Shown piece after piece: positions 1 through 5,831 of a stretch of DNA of 7,021 bases. The DNA comes from WJKK01 sp964638225 (GTDB lineage: Bacteria; Patescibacteriota; WWE3; UBA101185; UBA10185): assembly GCA_964638225.1 (NCBI GenBank), contig CAZWYL010000020.1, positions 1 to 7,021 of the forward strand, written 5' to 3'. The notes under the pieces were generated by a model that saw only the letters and a list, made by a program, of their open reading frames with translations, made no database searches and was not told the DNA's origin. How positions within the stretch are numbered: position 1 is the first letter of the stretch; each line of letters starts with the position of its first letter. Position numbers and translations under genes: made by a program.

Positions 1-8
1 GCAGAATG

Positions 9-27
9 ACGAAGGGTAGGTCTTCGT
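9..27. repeat. Short inverted repeat (ACGAAG-N7-CTTCGT)
   Basis: A perfect 6-bp inverted repeat with a 7-base spacer lies at the left edge (arms 9-14 and 22-27). It could form a small hairpin in a transcript from either strand, but neither strand has a T-run after it, so it is not a convincing terminator. It lies downstream of the leftward decayed unit and could mark its 3' end. Function unknown. Confidence 0.3.
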
Positions 28-105
28 AAACAAGTTAATGTCTACGACTAAAAGCAAGATTTCGATGTAAATCTGATTTACTCTACTAATTTTGGCCACA
101 CTTCC

Positions 106-312
106 TTAACATCTAAGGACAGATACCGATAACGTTTTGCAATTACCTCCAACGTACAGAAGGTATACTCCTGATACGGCTAAAAAAGCAATGGAAATAA
201 CTACAAAAGAAAGATTTAATAAACAACTTACTAAATCTTCTCCATATATACATCTATATGGAATCTGACCCGCTTCGGAAATCAAAAAGACCTCCAAAAC
301 TAAAAAGGCCAA
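106..312 (-). pseudogene. Small membrane ORF resembling a truncated TrbC/VirB2-like pilin
   Basis: This 68-codon frame has only a TTG start (312-310); no in-frame ATG or GTG lies between there and the upstream stop at 351-349. The N-terminus (about residues 1-12) is hydrophobic like a signal peptide. A short polar stretch with RCIYGED (about 20-26) follows, then one strong transmembrane segment (about 30-54) ending in LYVGGN. The layout signal peptide, loop with Cys, first helix, YxxGGN resembles TrbC/VirB2-type pilins seen in Patescibacteria, which normally have a second helix after the GGN. Here the frame stops about 13 residues later. Beyond the stop (108-106) the same frame continues with a hydrophobic stretch (EILLLVVDI) that may be the remains of that helix. 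I infer a decayed or truncated gene. It could also be a genuine small single-pass protein, or a chance ORF. Confidence 0.35.
241..262. repeat. 8-bp inverted repeat (TCCATATA-N6-TATATGGA)
   Basis: This is a perfect inverted repeat with 8-base arms at 241-248 and 255-262 and a 6-base spacer. It lies inside the small membrane ORF, where it encodes the RCIY region, so it may partly reflect AT-rich coding sequence. It is shaped like a dimeric repressor site, but no promoter is seen next to it. Confidence 0.3.
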
Positions 313-496
313 GATCTGAAAAGAACATTCTAGGTTAACTAAAAGTTCTTACCAAATCTCGGCTTTCTTAAATACTATTGTATATACATGCGCGAAGATT
401 ATCGTCTATTAACTGTCCTTTAATAGCTAAGATAATGGTAGGAACCTTGCTTTTTATTAAGTTTTCAATCTCTTTCTTCTCAACTTGCGTGGATAT

Positions 497-525
497 ATTA
501 TAGGTCACTTTCTACACTTTGTCAA
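497..525 (-). promoter_or_regulatory. Perfect-consensus leftward promoter (TTGACA-N17-TATAAT)
   Basis: On the minus strand a -35 TTGACA (525-520) is followed by a 17-bp spacer and a -10 TATAAT (502-497), an exact match to the sigma-70-type consensus. Transcription would start near 490 and run left. No ATG, GTG or TTG in the frame of the interrupted ORF lies just downstream, so the transcript would enter codon ~30 of that frame or serve as a non-coding RNA. The -35 is the downstream arm of the palindrome at 519-537, so a bound regulator should occlude it. Confidence 0.65.
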
Positions 526-537
526 GTCTCATGACAA
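519..537. promoter_or_regulatory. Putative regulator operator, copy 1 (TTGTCA-N7-TGACAA)
   Basis: The sequence is TTGTCAAGTCTCATGACAA, a palindrome with 6-bp arms. It matches the copy at 606-624 at 17 of 19 positions, including the non-symmetric AGTCT in the spacer. It overlaps the -35 of the perfect leftward promoter. Its likely ligand is the winged-helix regulator encoded from 655. That assignment is inferred from proximity and symmetry, not from a known motif. Confidence 0.6.
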
Positions 538-583
538 TATGAAAACTAAGATGCTCCACGTATCTCCTTGTTTCCATGGGTAT

Positions 584-612
584 ATAATACTACAGGATAT
601 ATGTATTGTCAA
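584..612 (-). promoter_or_regulatory. Leftward promoter for the interrupted ORF (TTGACA-N17-TATTAT)
   Basis: Minus-strand -35 TTGACA (612-607), a 17-bp spacer and -10 TATTAT (589-584) form a near-consensus promoter. The -10 is followed by exactly six bases and then ATG (577-575), which predicts an mRNA starting at or next to the start codon. The -35 is the left arm of the operator at 606-624. Confidence 0.6.
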
Positions 613-624
613 GTCTTTTGACAA
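606..624. promoter_or_regulatory. Putative regulator operator, copy 2, between divergent promoters
   Basis: TTGTCAAGTCTTTTGACAA is a perfect palindrome with 7-bp arms and a 5-base centre. Reading outward, each arm is a TTGACA -35 box: the left arm serves the leftward promoter (607-612) and the right arm can serve the rightward trmB promoter (618-623). A dimeric repressor here would shut both promoters at once, which fits autoregulation of the adjacent regulator gene. A matching copy lies at 519-537, 87 bp away centre to centre. Confidence 0.65.
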
Positions 625-648
625 ATAGTATAGAATATGTTTTTATAT
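618..648 (+). promoter_or_regulatory. Likely trmB promoter
   Basis: The right arm of the operator gives a -35 TTGACA (618-623). Candidate -10 hexamers are TTTATA (642-647, 18-bp spacer) or TTATAT (643-648, 19-bp spacer). TTATAT lies 6 nt before the ATG at 655. An alternative pairs TTGTCA (606-611) with TATAGA (629-634, 17-bp spacer), starting RNA near 641. Either way the RNA begins at or after the ATG at 637, so the 655 start is favoured. Confidence 0.45.
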
Positions 649-654
649 GTATAT

Positions 655-1458
655 ATGAGTCTTTTAAATGATGTATTAGAAAAAGCAGGATTGGATAAAA
701 AAGAATCTGATGTATACACTACCCTATTAAACAATGGGGGTCTTACGGTCCTGGAAATAGCCAGAGAATCCGGTCAACCCAGAACTAACCTTTATAACAT
801 CCTGGAAGATCTAAAACAACAAAATCTAGTGGAGGAAGTAAAAAAAGAAAGCACCACAAAATACTTCCCTAAATCTCCGAAAGAAATAGATAAACTCCTG
901 GATAGAAAATCCCAAATGATAAAACACGCCAAATTAAACTACGAAATTCTTCTAAATTCCTTACAATCACAATTTACGCTTATAGAACACAAGCCTTTGG
1001 TTACATATCATGAAGGCCTGGAGGGTCTAAAAAGACTCTATGACGATGTTAACCAAACAGGAGATGATATCTTACTTTTGAGATCAACTTATGATGACTA
1101 TAAGGAAGAAATGGATGAGATTATTGCCGAACAAATAGTAGAACAAGTAAAAAGAGGTATTCATGCTAAAGTAATTGGCCCTTTAGAGGACATTGAAGAG
1201 GCCAAAGCTTTATATACAAAATACGATAAACACCGCTTAGTAGAGGAAAGATTCATAAAAAACTTTAAATTTGAACTTCCGGCACAAATTTTGATCTACG
1301 GTAATAAAACGGCTATTTCTACAGTTAAGGAAGAGATCATTATCACAATAATAGACCATGAGGATGTAACCAACACATTTAAAGTTTTGTTTGATTTCAT
1401 TTGGGAATATTCAACTCCGGAACACAAAAAGATTGTTAAGGACTGGAAACAAGAGTAA
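655..1458 (+). CDS. TrmB-family winged-helix transcriptional regulator
   Basis: The product is a 267-residue DNA-binding regulator (273 if the ATG at 637 is used). Residues about 5-70 form a TrmB-type winged helix-turn-helix: AGLDKKESDVYTTLL, then LTVLEIARESGQPRTNLYNIL as the recognition region, then NLVEEV and TKYFP as the wing. A charged, probably coiled helix follows (about 74-105), as in TrmB dimers. The C-terminal part (about 110-250; YHEGLEGLKRLYDDV, ILLLRSTYDDY, GIHAKVIGP, IYGNKTAIST) resembles the PLD-like effector domain common in such regulators. TrmB proteins classically sense sugars; the ligand here is unknown. I chose the 655 start because the family's N-terminus begins about there, no Shine-Dalgarno precedes either ATG, and promoter geometry points to it. 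It is divergent from a decayed leftward unit through a shared palindromic operator, so autoregulation is likely. It ends in TAA. Confidence 0.9.
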   Translation: MSLLNDVLEKAGLDKKESDVYTTLLNNGGLTVLEIARESGQPRTNLYNILEDLKQQNLVEEVKKESTTKYFPKSPKEIDKLLDRKSQMIKHAKLNYEILLNSLQSQFTLIEHKPLVTYHEGLEGLKRLYDDVNQTGDDILLLRSTYDDYKEEMDEIIAEQIVEQVKRGIHAKVIGPLEDIEEAKALYTKYDKHRLVEERFIKNFKFELPAQILIYGNKTAISTVKEEIIITIIDHEDVTNTFKVLFDFIWEYSTPEHKKIVKDWKQE

Positions 1459-1480
1459 TTTACTAAGTCTCTTTAACTTT

Positions 1481-1508
1481 TTAGAGCAGGCTTCAACGTA
1501 AGCTCTAA
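1481..1508. terminator. Hairpin between convergent genes (weak terminator candidate)
   Basis: A perfect 7-bp inverted repeat TTAGAGC/GCTCTAA (arms 1481-1487 and 1502-1508, 14-base loop) lies between trmB and the convergent 781-codon gene and overlaps the latter's TAG. An alternative fold pairs GCTT with AAGC inside it. No clear T-run follows on either strand, so a role in termination is a guess from its position. Confidence 0.3.
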
Positions 1509-3850
1509 GCCTCTTCCTCAACAAACTTAGCTTTAATGTAATCCCTAAATTGCTCTGCTACCTCCGGAAAGTGCTCGGCTGTCTCCGGTTTAAATGAGAG
1601 CTCATTATGACCACCCTCGGATCCCTCAACAAGACCTAAAACTCTACCAACTCGCTGCGAAGGCCAAATACCGTCTTCCCTATCGGGTTCTCCTACTCCC
1701 AAATCCAAGGAAACAACAGGAGGTTTATCTTCTTTGCCTATATATTCACCATAGTCGCTAAGATCAAAGGCTATGCGGGCTTGATCACCGGATTCCAGAT
1801 CCGTTACTTTAAAGTTTATGCGGGCTTCTCCTCCCGCTCTTTTACCTTTTTTTACAGTAGGATTTGGCCTAATGGATACAACTACGCGCGCACCTAGTTG
1901 TTTATCCCGCATAATGTAAGTACTGGTGGCATTTTCTATCAAGTTCCCTTTGCTGTCATATTCCCCTTGATGCTGAGGATTTTGCTCTAATTCCAAGGAA
2001 CTGTCTGCTTTATGAAGACCTTTCAAAACGTACATGGAAAAAGCAATTGTATTCATCCTTTTTAATAATTCATTAATAGTTATATCTTCTGCTTCTCCTT
2101 TTGCTATCATTTGAGCAGCTTTAAAAAATTCAGCATTCTTTCTTATAAAGGCTTCATGTACCTGCGGAGCAAATTCATGGTCAACATTTTCTTCAACCTG
2201 ATTAAATATTCCCCTCCAATTAAAGGCTTCATTTGCAATTCCGTAAAAGTTTTTAAATATTGCTTCTTTTTCATCCTCTGTTAACTCAGAGCTACTTGCA
2301 AACTCAAGAATATCTTCAGCCGATCCTCCGTATTCCAGAGCCAAAAAGGTTTTTAAACCGTATTCTCCATATTTACTTACAAAATTTTTTAGTTCTTCTA
2401 ATTTTGGAGGGTTTTCCCCACTTGTCTCATCTACACCCTTTTCAGAGAGCTCCAGATAAGTCAATAAAAACCATCCCTGTTCATGAAGATCCAAAGAATT
2501 TAAACGAACTCCGGTGCCTTCAAAGAAGTCGTCATTAAAGATATCTTCATAATTTTCTAGAAATAACTGCAAGTATCTTTCGCGTTGTTCCCTTTGCGCA
2601 GGTGTTTCATCTGCTTTGGGTAAGAAAAGCTCTTCAGACATTAACTGACGTACTTCTGACTGAACAACATCTTCCTGGGATTCTAGTTCTAGGGGAAAGA
2701 CTCCCTCTATGCTACCCCCATCTTCTACCAAAACGGCCATAAGACCTGAATTATTAAGCCTTCTTACAAAGAAATCTGGATCATTGTATTTGCCCAAATC
2801 ATATAGTTTCCCAAGATACTCGGCACCTTCCTCAGTGGCGACTATCTTTCCTAGCTCCATTCTGTAAAGGATTTCTGCAGATACTCTCCTTCTCGTATCA
2901 TTTTCGGAGCGTAAATTTTGCAACAGGGGTTCCACTGAATAACGTGGTCCTAATTTTTCATAAACTTCAACATAGTTTTTTAGATTCCCAAAGACATGAT
3001 CGTCCATCATAGAGTTTACAAGCCTAGAAATACCTTCTCTGTCCTCATCCGTGGTACTATCTCTATCCAAAACTCCTGTACAGGAACGTATTATAAAATC
3101 TTGTAAATGGGCCCCATAAGTCTCAATTCTACTGTACTCCAAGGACCAAATACTATAATCGCTTTTTCCAGTCTTTTCAGTTACCACTTCGCTATAAAAC
3201 TGTCCTATCTGATCGGCCGTTTCCCCTGTCCAAGTACTTTCCATAGACCAAAAAATGTCTCTTTGACGATCAAATTCAATATCCCGAGGATACCTGCCAA
3301 AATGCGATTTCATATGATCAAGCAAGCGTGCGTTTAGCTGTTTTTTTTCATCATTTGATAACGTTTCTGCCTTCTTTGCCAAAGATCTCGCAACGTTTTT
3401 GTGTGTATTATTCCAAATATAAGCATATTCAGGATCTGCTTGTATTGAAACGGGATCATCGACAAACTCGGGGGTAACAAGGGAATCTATTTTTGAATCT
3501 GCCTCTTCTAACAGAGCTAAATATGCGTCTATATCTAATGCTTCAGCAGCATGTACTTCATTTAGCCTTTGTAAAAAGCTTGCTACTTCTGCACCTCGCT
3601 CAGTATGAGCTTTTTCCCAACGATAACCAGTACGAACCTCAAAAGCGACTACTTTTGCCCCGGGCCATAATTCCTGGGCTAATTCATCTTGGTAAAGTGA
3701 TGTATCCTGAGGGGTTTCTCTTGTTTCCTCTAGTTTAGAGGGTTCTTCTGAAGGTTCCTGCAACGAAAACAATTCCTCTCTTTCCTTAAGGTTTTCTGTA
3801 GACTTTTCGCCTGATCCTGGGGATCTTGCGGGGCCAGATTCTCTTAACAT
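1505..3850 (-). CDS. Large cytosolic helical protein of unknown function (781 aa)
   Basis: I cannot assign a function. There is no signal peptide and no transmembrane segment, so the protein is probably cytosolic. Residues 1-60 are low-complexity, rich in Glu, Pro, Ser and Thr, and likely disordered. Residues about 60-620 are predicted mostly helical and acidic; about 300-335 (YSVEPLLQNL, RRRVSAEILYRM) looks like a HEAT-type helical pair. Residues about 485-612 (KYGEYGLKTFLALEYG, FIRKNAEFFKAAQMIAKGE, AFSMYVLKGLH) resemble a module I recall from large uncharacterised CPR proteins. The C-terminus (about 640-775) turns beta-rich: VVVSIRP, ARINFKV, VVSLDLGVGEPD, then PSQRVGRVLGLVEGSEGGH and a closing helix. 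There is one cysteine (residue 257), no nucleotide-binding loop and no obvious metal cluster. TATAAT lies 6 nt before the ATG, suggesting a monocistronic leaderless mRNA. A scaffold or protein-protein interaction role is possible but unsupported. Confidence 0.85.
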   Translation of the reverse strand: MLRESGPARSPGSGEKSTENLKEREELFSLQEPSEEPSKLEETRETPQDTSLYQDELAQELWPGAKVVAFEVRTGYRWEKAHTERGAEVASFLQRLNEVHAAEALDIDAYLALLEEADSKIDSLVTPEFVDDPVSIQADPEYAYIWNNTHKNVARSLAKKAETLSNDEKKQLNARLLDHMKSHFGRYPRDIEFDRQRDIFWSMESTWTGETADQIGQFYSEVVTEKTGKSDYSIWSLEYSRIETYGAHLQDFIIRSCTGVLDRDSTTDEDREGISRLVNSMMDDHVFGNLKNYVEVYEKLGPRYSVEPLLQNLRSENDTRRRVSAEILYRMELGKIVATEEGAEYLGKLYDLGKYNDPDFFVRRLNNSGLMAVLVEDGGSIEGVFPLELESQEDVVQSEVRQLMSEELFLPKADETPAQREQRERYLQLFLENYEDIFNDDFFEGTGVRLNSLDLHEQGWFLLTYLELSEKGVDETSGENPPKLEELKNFVSKYGEYGLKTFLALEYGGSAEDILEFASSSELTEDEKEAIFKNFYGIANEAFNWRGIFNQVEENVDHEFAPQVHEAFIRKNAEFFKAAQMIAKGEAEDITINELLKRMNTIAFSMYVLKGLHKADSSLELEQNPQHQGEYDSKGNLIENATSTYIMRDKQLGARVVVSIRPNPTVKKGKRAGGEARINFKVTDLESGDQARIAFDLSDYGEYIGKEDKPPVVSLDLGVGEPDREDGIWPSQRVGRVLGLVEGSEGGHNELSFKPETAEHFPEVAEQFRDYIKAKFVEEEA

Positions 3851-3856
3851 GTATTA

Positions 3857-3862
3857 ATTATA
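3857..3862 (-). promoter_or_regulatory. -10 element of the 781-codon gene (TATAAT, 6 nt before ATG)
   Basis: The minus strand reads TATAAT, then TAATAC, then ATG (3850-3848). The -35 at 17 bp spacing is poor (TTTCTG). The distance places the RNA start at or within a base or two of the A of ATG, so the mRNA would have no leader. No Shine-Dalgarno sequence is present. Confidence 0.55.
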
Positions 3863-3876
3863 GACTATCAAACAAG

Positions 3877-3905
3877 TTGCAGAAACATCTCTAAAAATGT
3901 AAAGT
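3877..3905 (+). promoter_or_regulatory. Candidate promoter of the Excalibur gene (TTGCAG-N17-TAAAGT)
   Basis: TAAAGT (3900-3905) lies 6 nt before the ATG at 3912, with a partial -35 TTGCAG (3877-3882) at 17-bp spacing. The match is weak on its own. Its support is the spacing shared with neighbouring genes and the lack of a ribosome binding site. Confidence 0.35.
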
Positions 3906-3911
3906 TTAAAT

Positions 3912-4337
3912 ATGACTTTAAAAGACAAAATCGGGAAAGCCAGGAGAAAAAGCTCCACCCGAATAACCATAATCGTAGTTTTGTTAATAATTTTGGGAGT
4001 AATGTTCTATTTTTGGAAGGCCGCAAGACTCTGGATTGCAGGATTATTTATTGTACTGCTTGCCGCATTAGGTCTAGAAGTGAGCGGCAATGACTTCGAT
4101 ATACAAAAACTGTTCCAAACCGGGTCCTTTGAAGAATCCCGCGTAGAGAGAACTGATGATGGTACCTGGCTTATCGGCGAGGACTGTCAAGAATCAAAAT
4201 ATAATTGTTCGGATTTTGAATACCAAGAAGAGGCTCAAGCTCTCTTTGAAAAATGCGGCGGCGTTAGTAACGATGTTCACGGTTTAGACCGAGATAAAGA
4301 CGGTATTGCTTGCGAGACTTTAAAATCAAGAAACTAG
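3912..4337 (+). CDS. Two-pass membrane protein with C-terminal Excalibur calcium-binding domain
   Basis: The product has 141 residues. A basic N-terminus (KDKIGKARRKSSTR) precedes two hydrophobic segments (about 18-35 and 39-56) separated by a very short turn, i.e. a helical hairpin. An acidic linker follows (about 57-97), then an Excalibur domain (about 98-137) with NCSDF, the central AQALFEKCGG, and the calcium-binding signature LDRDKDGIACE (D126, D128, D130, C134, E135). Cys99, Cys115 and Cys134 are the family's typical positions; C92 is extra. Excalibur domains occur in extracellular proteins and nucleases of Gram-positive bacteria; here no nuclease domain is attached. The positive-inside rule puts the basic N-terminus in the cytoplasm, and a two-helix hairpin would leave the Excalibur domain inside as well, unless the first segment is a cleaved signal. 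It is divergent from the 781-codon gene (61-bp gap) and convergent with cysS (4-bp gap). Confidence 0.85.
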   Translation: MTLKDKIGKARRKSSTRITIIVVLLIILGVMFYFWKAARLWIAGLFIVLLAALGLEVSGNDFDIQKLFQTGSFEESRVERTDDGTWLIGEDCQESKYNCSDFEYQEEAQALFEKCGGVSNDVHGLDRDKDGIACETLKSRN

Positions 4338-4338
4338 A

Positions 4339-4362
4339 AAACTAAAATCTTTTCTTTAGTTT
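4339..4362 (-). terminator. AT-rich hairpin at the end of cysS (weak terminator candidate)
   Basis: A perfect 8-bp inverted repeat, AAACTAAA/TTTAGTTT (4339-4346 and 4355-4362, 8-base loop), spans the cysS stop codon and the junction with the Excalibur gene. On the minus strand T-rich sequence follows it. The stem has only one G-C pair, so termination would be weak at best. Confidence 0.3.
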
Positions 4363-5730
4363 GTAACCGTCGGGTTCATCCTCAATTATATAGCCCTTTT
4401 CCTCCAGTTGTCGCCGTATTGAGTCTGCCTTATCCCAAATTCCGTTCTTTCTATATTCAAAGCGTGTTTTCGCTAGATCCTTTATCTCTTTGGGAATTTC
4501 ATAGCCTATGTAATCCTGCAAATCCAGCCCTAAAATCTGATCAAAATGGATTAAGGTCTGAACTTTGTCGCCTTCAGGTAAATCACTTTTTATCAAATCC
4601 CAAAGAACTGCAACCGCACGCGGCATATTTAAATCTTCCAAAGCAGCTTCCTCAAATTTGAAGACATAGTCACCTGAAATATTCCCATCAGTATCTTTAT
4701 ACCCGCTTAGAATATTGTATAGGCGCCTTAAAGCTGATCTTGAAGCAGACAGAGCCTCCCAAGTAAAGTTTAATTTGGATCTGTAGTGTGCACTTAGGTA
4801 GAAATATCGTAAATCCAAAGGATCAAAACCTTTTGCTTTAATATCGTCCAAGATATAGGCGTTGCCCAAACTTTTACTCATTTTACCGTTATCCACTAAT
4901 AAAAACGCTGCATGAATCCAATATTTTACAAATTCTTTTCCGGTAACCGCCTCTGTTTGAGCTATTTCATTTTGATGATGGATCATTTTTAAATCTTCAC
5001 CGCCTATATGAATATCCACGGTTTCCCCCAGCTCTGACATACACATCGCCGAGCACTCCAAGTGCCATCCCGGAAAACCTTTCCCCCAAGGTGAATTCCA
5101 CTCCTGCCATCTTTTAGAATTCTTTGGAGAAAATTTCCACAGTGCAAAATCAGTAGAATTTTTTTTCTCCGGATTCGGTTCTATTCTGGCGCCTTCCTGG
5201 ATATTGTCTTCATTCAACCCCGAAAGCTCTCCATAATCTTCAAATTTGCTTGTGTCAAAGTAAACTCCATCTGAAGTATTGTATGTATAACCCCGCTTCT
5301 CCAATTCTTTAATTAATTTTATTTGCTCATCTATATATTCCGTGGCTCTGGTAAATTTAGTAGGCTTTAGTATGTTTAGTTCTTTGAAACCTTTCTTAAA
5401 GTCTTTAATGTAGTAGTCTGCAACTTCTGAAGCACTTTTACCCTCTTTTTCTGCAGCTACTTCCAACCGATCGCTTCCAATATCTGCATCCCCTAGATTA
5501 TCGCCAGTTAAATGCCCCACGTCAGTGATATTCATAACATAGTTAACATTGTATCTTTGGTATTTGAGCGTTCTGTATAAAAGGTCTCCTAATGTATATG
5601 TTCGATAATTACCTATAGTAACGTAATCATAGACAGTGGGTCCGCAGGTGTACATTGTTACTAAATCGGGATTTTCCGGGGTGAATTCCTCTAATTTACG
5701 AGTAAGTGAATTATATAACTTCAACTCCAT
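4342..5730 (-). CDS. cysS: Cysteinyl-tRNA synthetase (CysRS)
   Basis: This class I aminoacyl-tRNA synthetase charges tRNA-Cys with cysteine in the cytoplasm. The 462-residue length matches the bacterial family. Visible elements in order: YNSLTRKLEEF N-terminus; CGPTVYDYVTIGNYRTY (29-45) with the class I HIGH-type motif; NITDVGH (67-73); the DFALWKF/GFPGWHLECSAM region; and the KMSKS loop at 283-287. Zinc ligands expected from the E. coli enzyme align as C29, C226, H251 and E255, all present, as is W223 in the cysteine pocket. The odd point is the HIGH motif, which reads T38-I39-G40-N41 instead of HIGN. The anticodon-binding C-terminal helical region is present, with the usual ending (ADSIRRQLEEKGYIIEDEPDGYKLKK). 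The gene probably has its own promoter, since 101 bp separate it from recR. It ends in TAG. Confidence 0.97.
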   Translation of the reverse strand: MELKLYNSLTRKLEEFTPENPDLVTMYTCGPTVYDYVTIGNYRTYTLGDLLYRTLKYQRYNVNYVMNITDVGHLTGDNLGDADIGSDRLEVAAEKEGKSASEVADYYIKDFKKGFKELNILKPTKFTRATEYIDEQIKLIKELEKRGYTYNTSDGVYFDTSKFEDYGELSGLNEDNIQEGARIEPNPEKKNSTDFALWKFSPKNSKRWQEWNSPWGKGFPGWHLECSAMCMSELGETVDIHIGGEDLKMIHHQNEIAQTEAVTGKEFVKYWIHAAFLLVDNGKMSKSLGNAYILDDIKAKGFDPLDLRYFYLSAHYRSKLNFTWEALSASRSALRRLYNILSGYKDTDGNISGDYVFKFEEAALEDLNMPRAVAVLWDLIKSDLPEGDKVQTLIHFDQILGLDLQDYIGYEIPKEIKDLAKTRFEYRKNGIWDKADSIRRQLEEKGYIIEDEPDGYKLKKRF

Positions 5731-5739
5731 AGTATTTTT

Positions 5740-5748
5740 ATTTTAGCA
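5740..5748 (-). promoter_or_regulatory. Extended -10 of cysS (TGC-TAAAAT)
   Basis: Minus-strand TGC followed by TAAAAT (5745-5740) is an extended -10 element 9 nt before the cysS ATG (5730-5728). RNA would start about 2-3 bases before the ATG, so the mRNA is close to leaderless. No Shine-Dalgarno sequence and no good -35 are visible. Confidence 0.4.
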
Positions 5749-5831
5749 CAATCACTTAGAAGTAATTTCATTTTTATGCTATTTATTCAAAAGAGATGTA
5801 CTGTTAAAAAAGTTTTCAGAATAAAGAGACT

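Larger units (their letters stand above)
368..577 (-). pseudogene. Interrupted 70-codon leaderless ORF divergent from trmB (internal TAG at codon 22)
   Basis: Read leftward from an ATG at 577-575, the frame runs 21 codons (METRRYVEHL to RLDKV) to TAG at 514-512. It then continues in the same frame for 47 more codons to TAA at 370-368. The second part (KKEIENLIKS, KVPTIILAIKGQLIDD, NLRACIYNSI) alternates charged helix-like and beta-like segments and looks like real protein. The ATG is 6 nt from a TATTAT hexamer of a near-consensus promoter, the same spacing as in neighbouring genes. I infer a small gene broken by a single nonsense change (GAG, AAG or CAG to TAG would each do it). Other readings are a genuine 21-codon leader peptide, or chance. 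I do not recognise the family. The second operator copy lies within this frame. Confidence 0.35.

Noticed and set aside
583..588. Plus-strand TATAAT as the trmB -10
   Set aside because: No recognisable -35 lies 16-18 bp upstream, and it overlaps the better-supported leftward TATTAT. It may be an incidental result of the palindromic AT sequence.
637..654. ATG at 637 as the trmB start
   Set aside because: It adds six hydrophobic or aromatic residues not typical of the family, lies upstream of the likely RNA start, and has no ribosome binding site. The ATG at 655 fits the domain start and the promoter spacing better, though the upstream start cannot be fully excluded.
2260..3738. Three plus-strand ORFs of 76-92 codons inside the 781-codon gene (2260-2538, 3107-3337, 3493-3738)
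   Set aside because: They lie antisense to a long, convincing coding frame, lack promoters with the window's usual spacing, and their translations look like reverse-strand shadows (rich in Leu, His, Pro).
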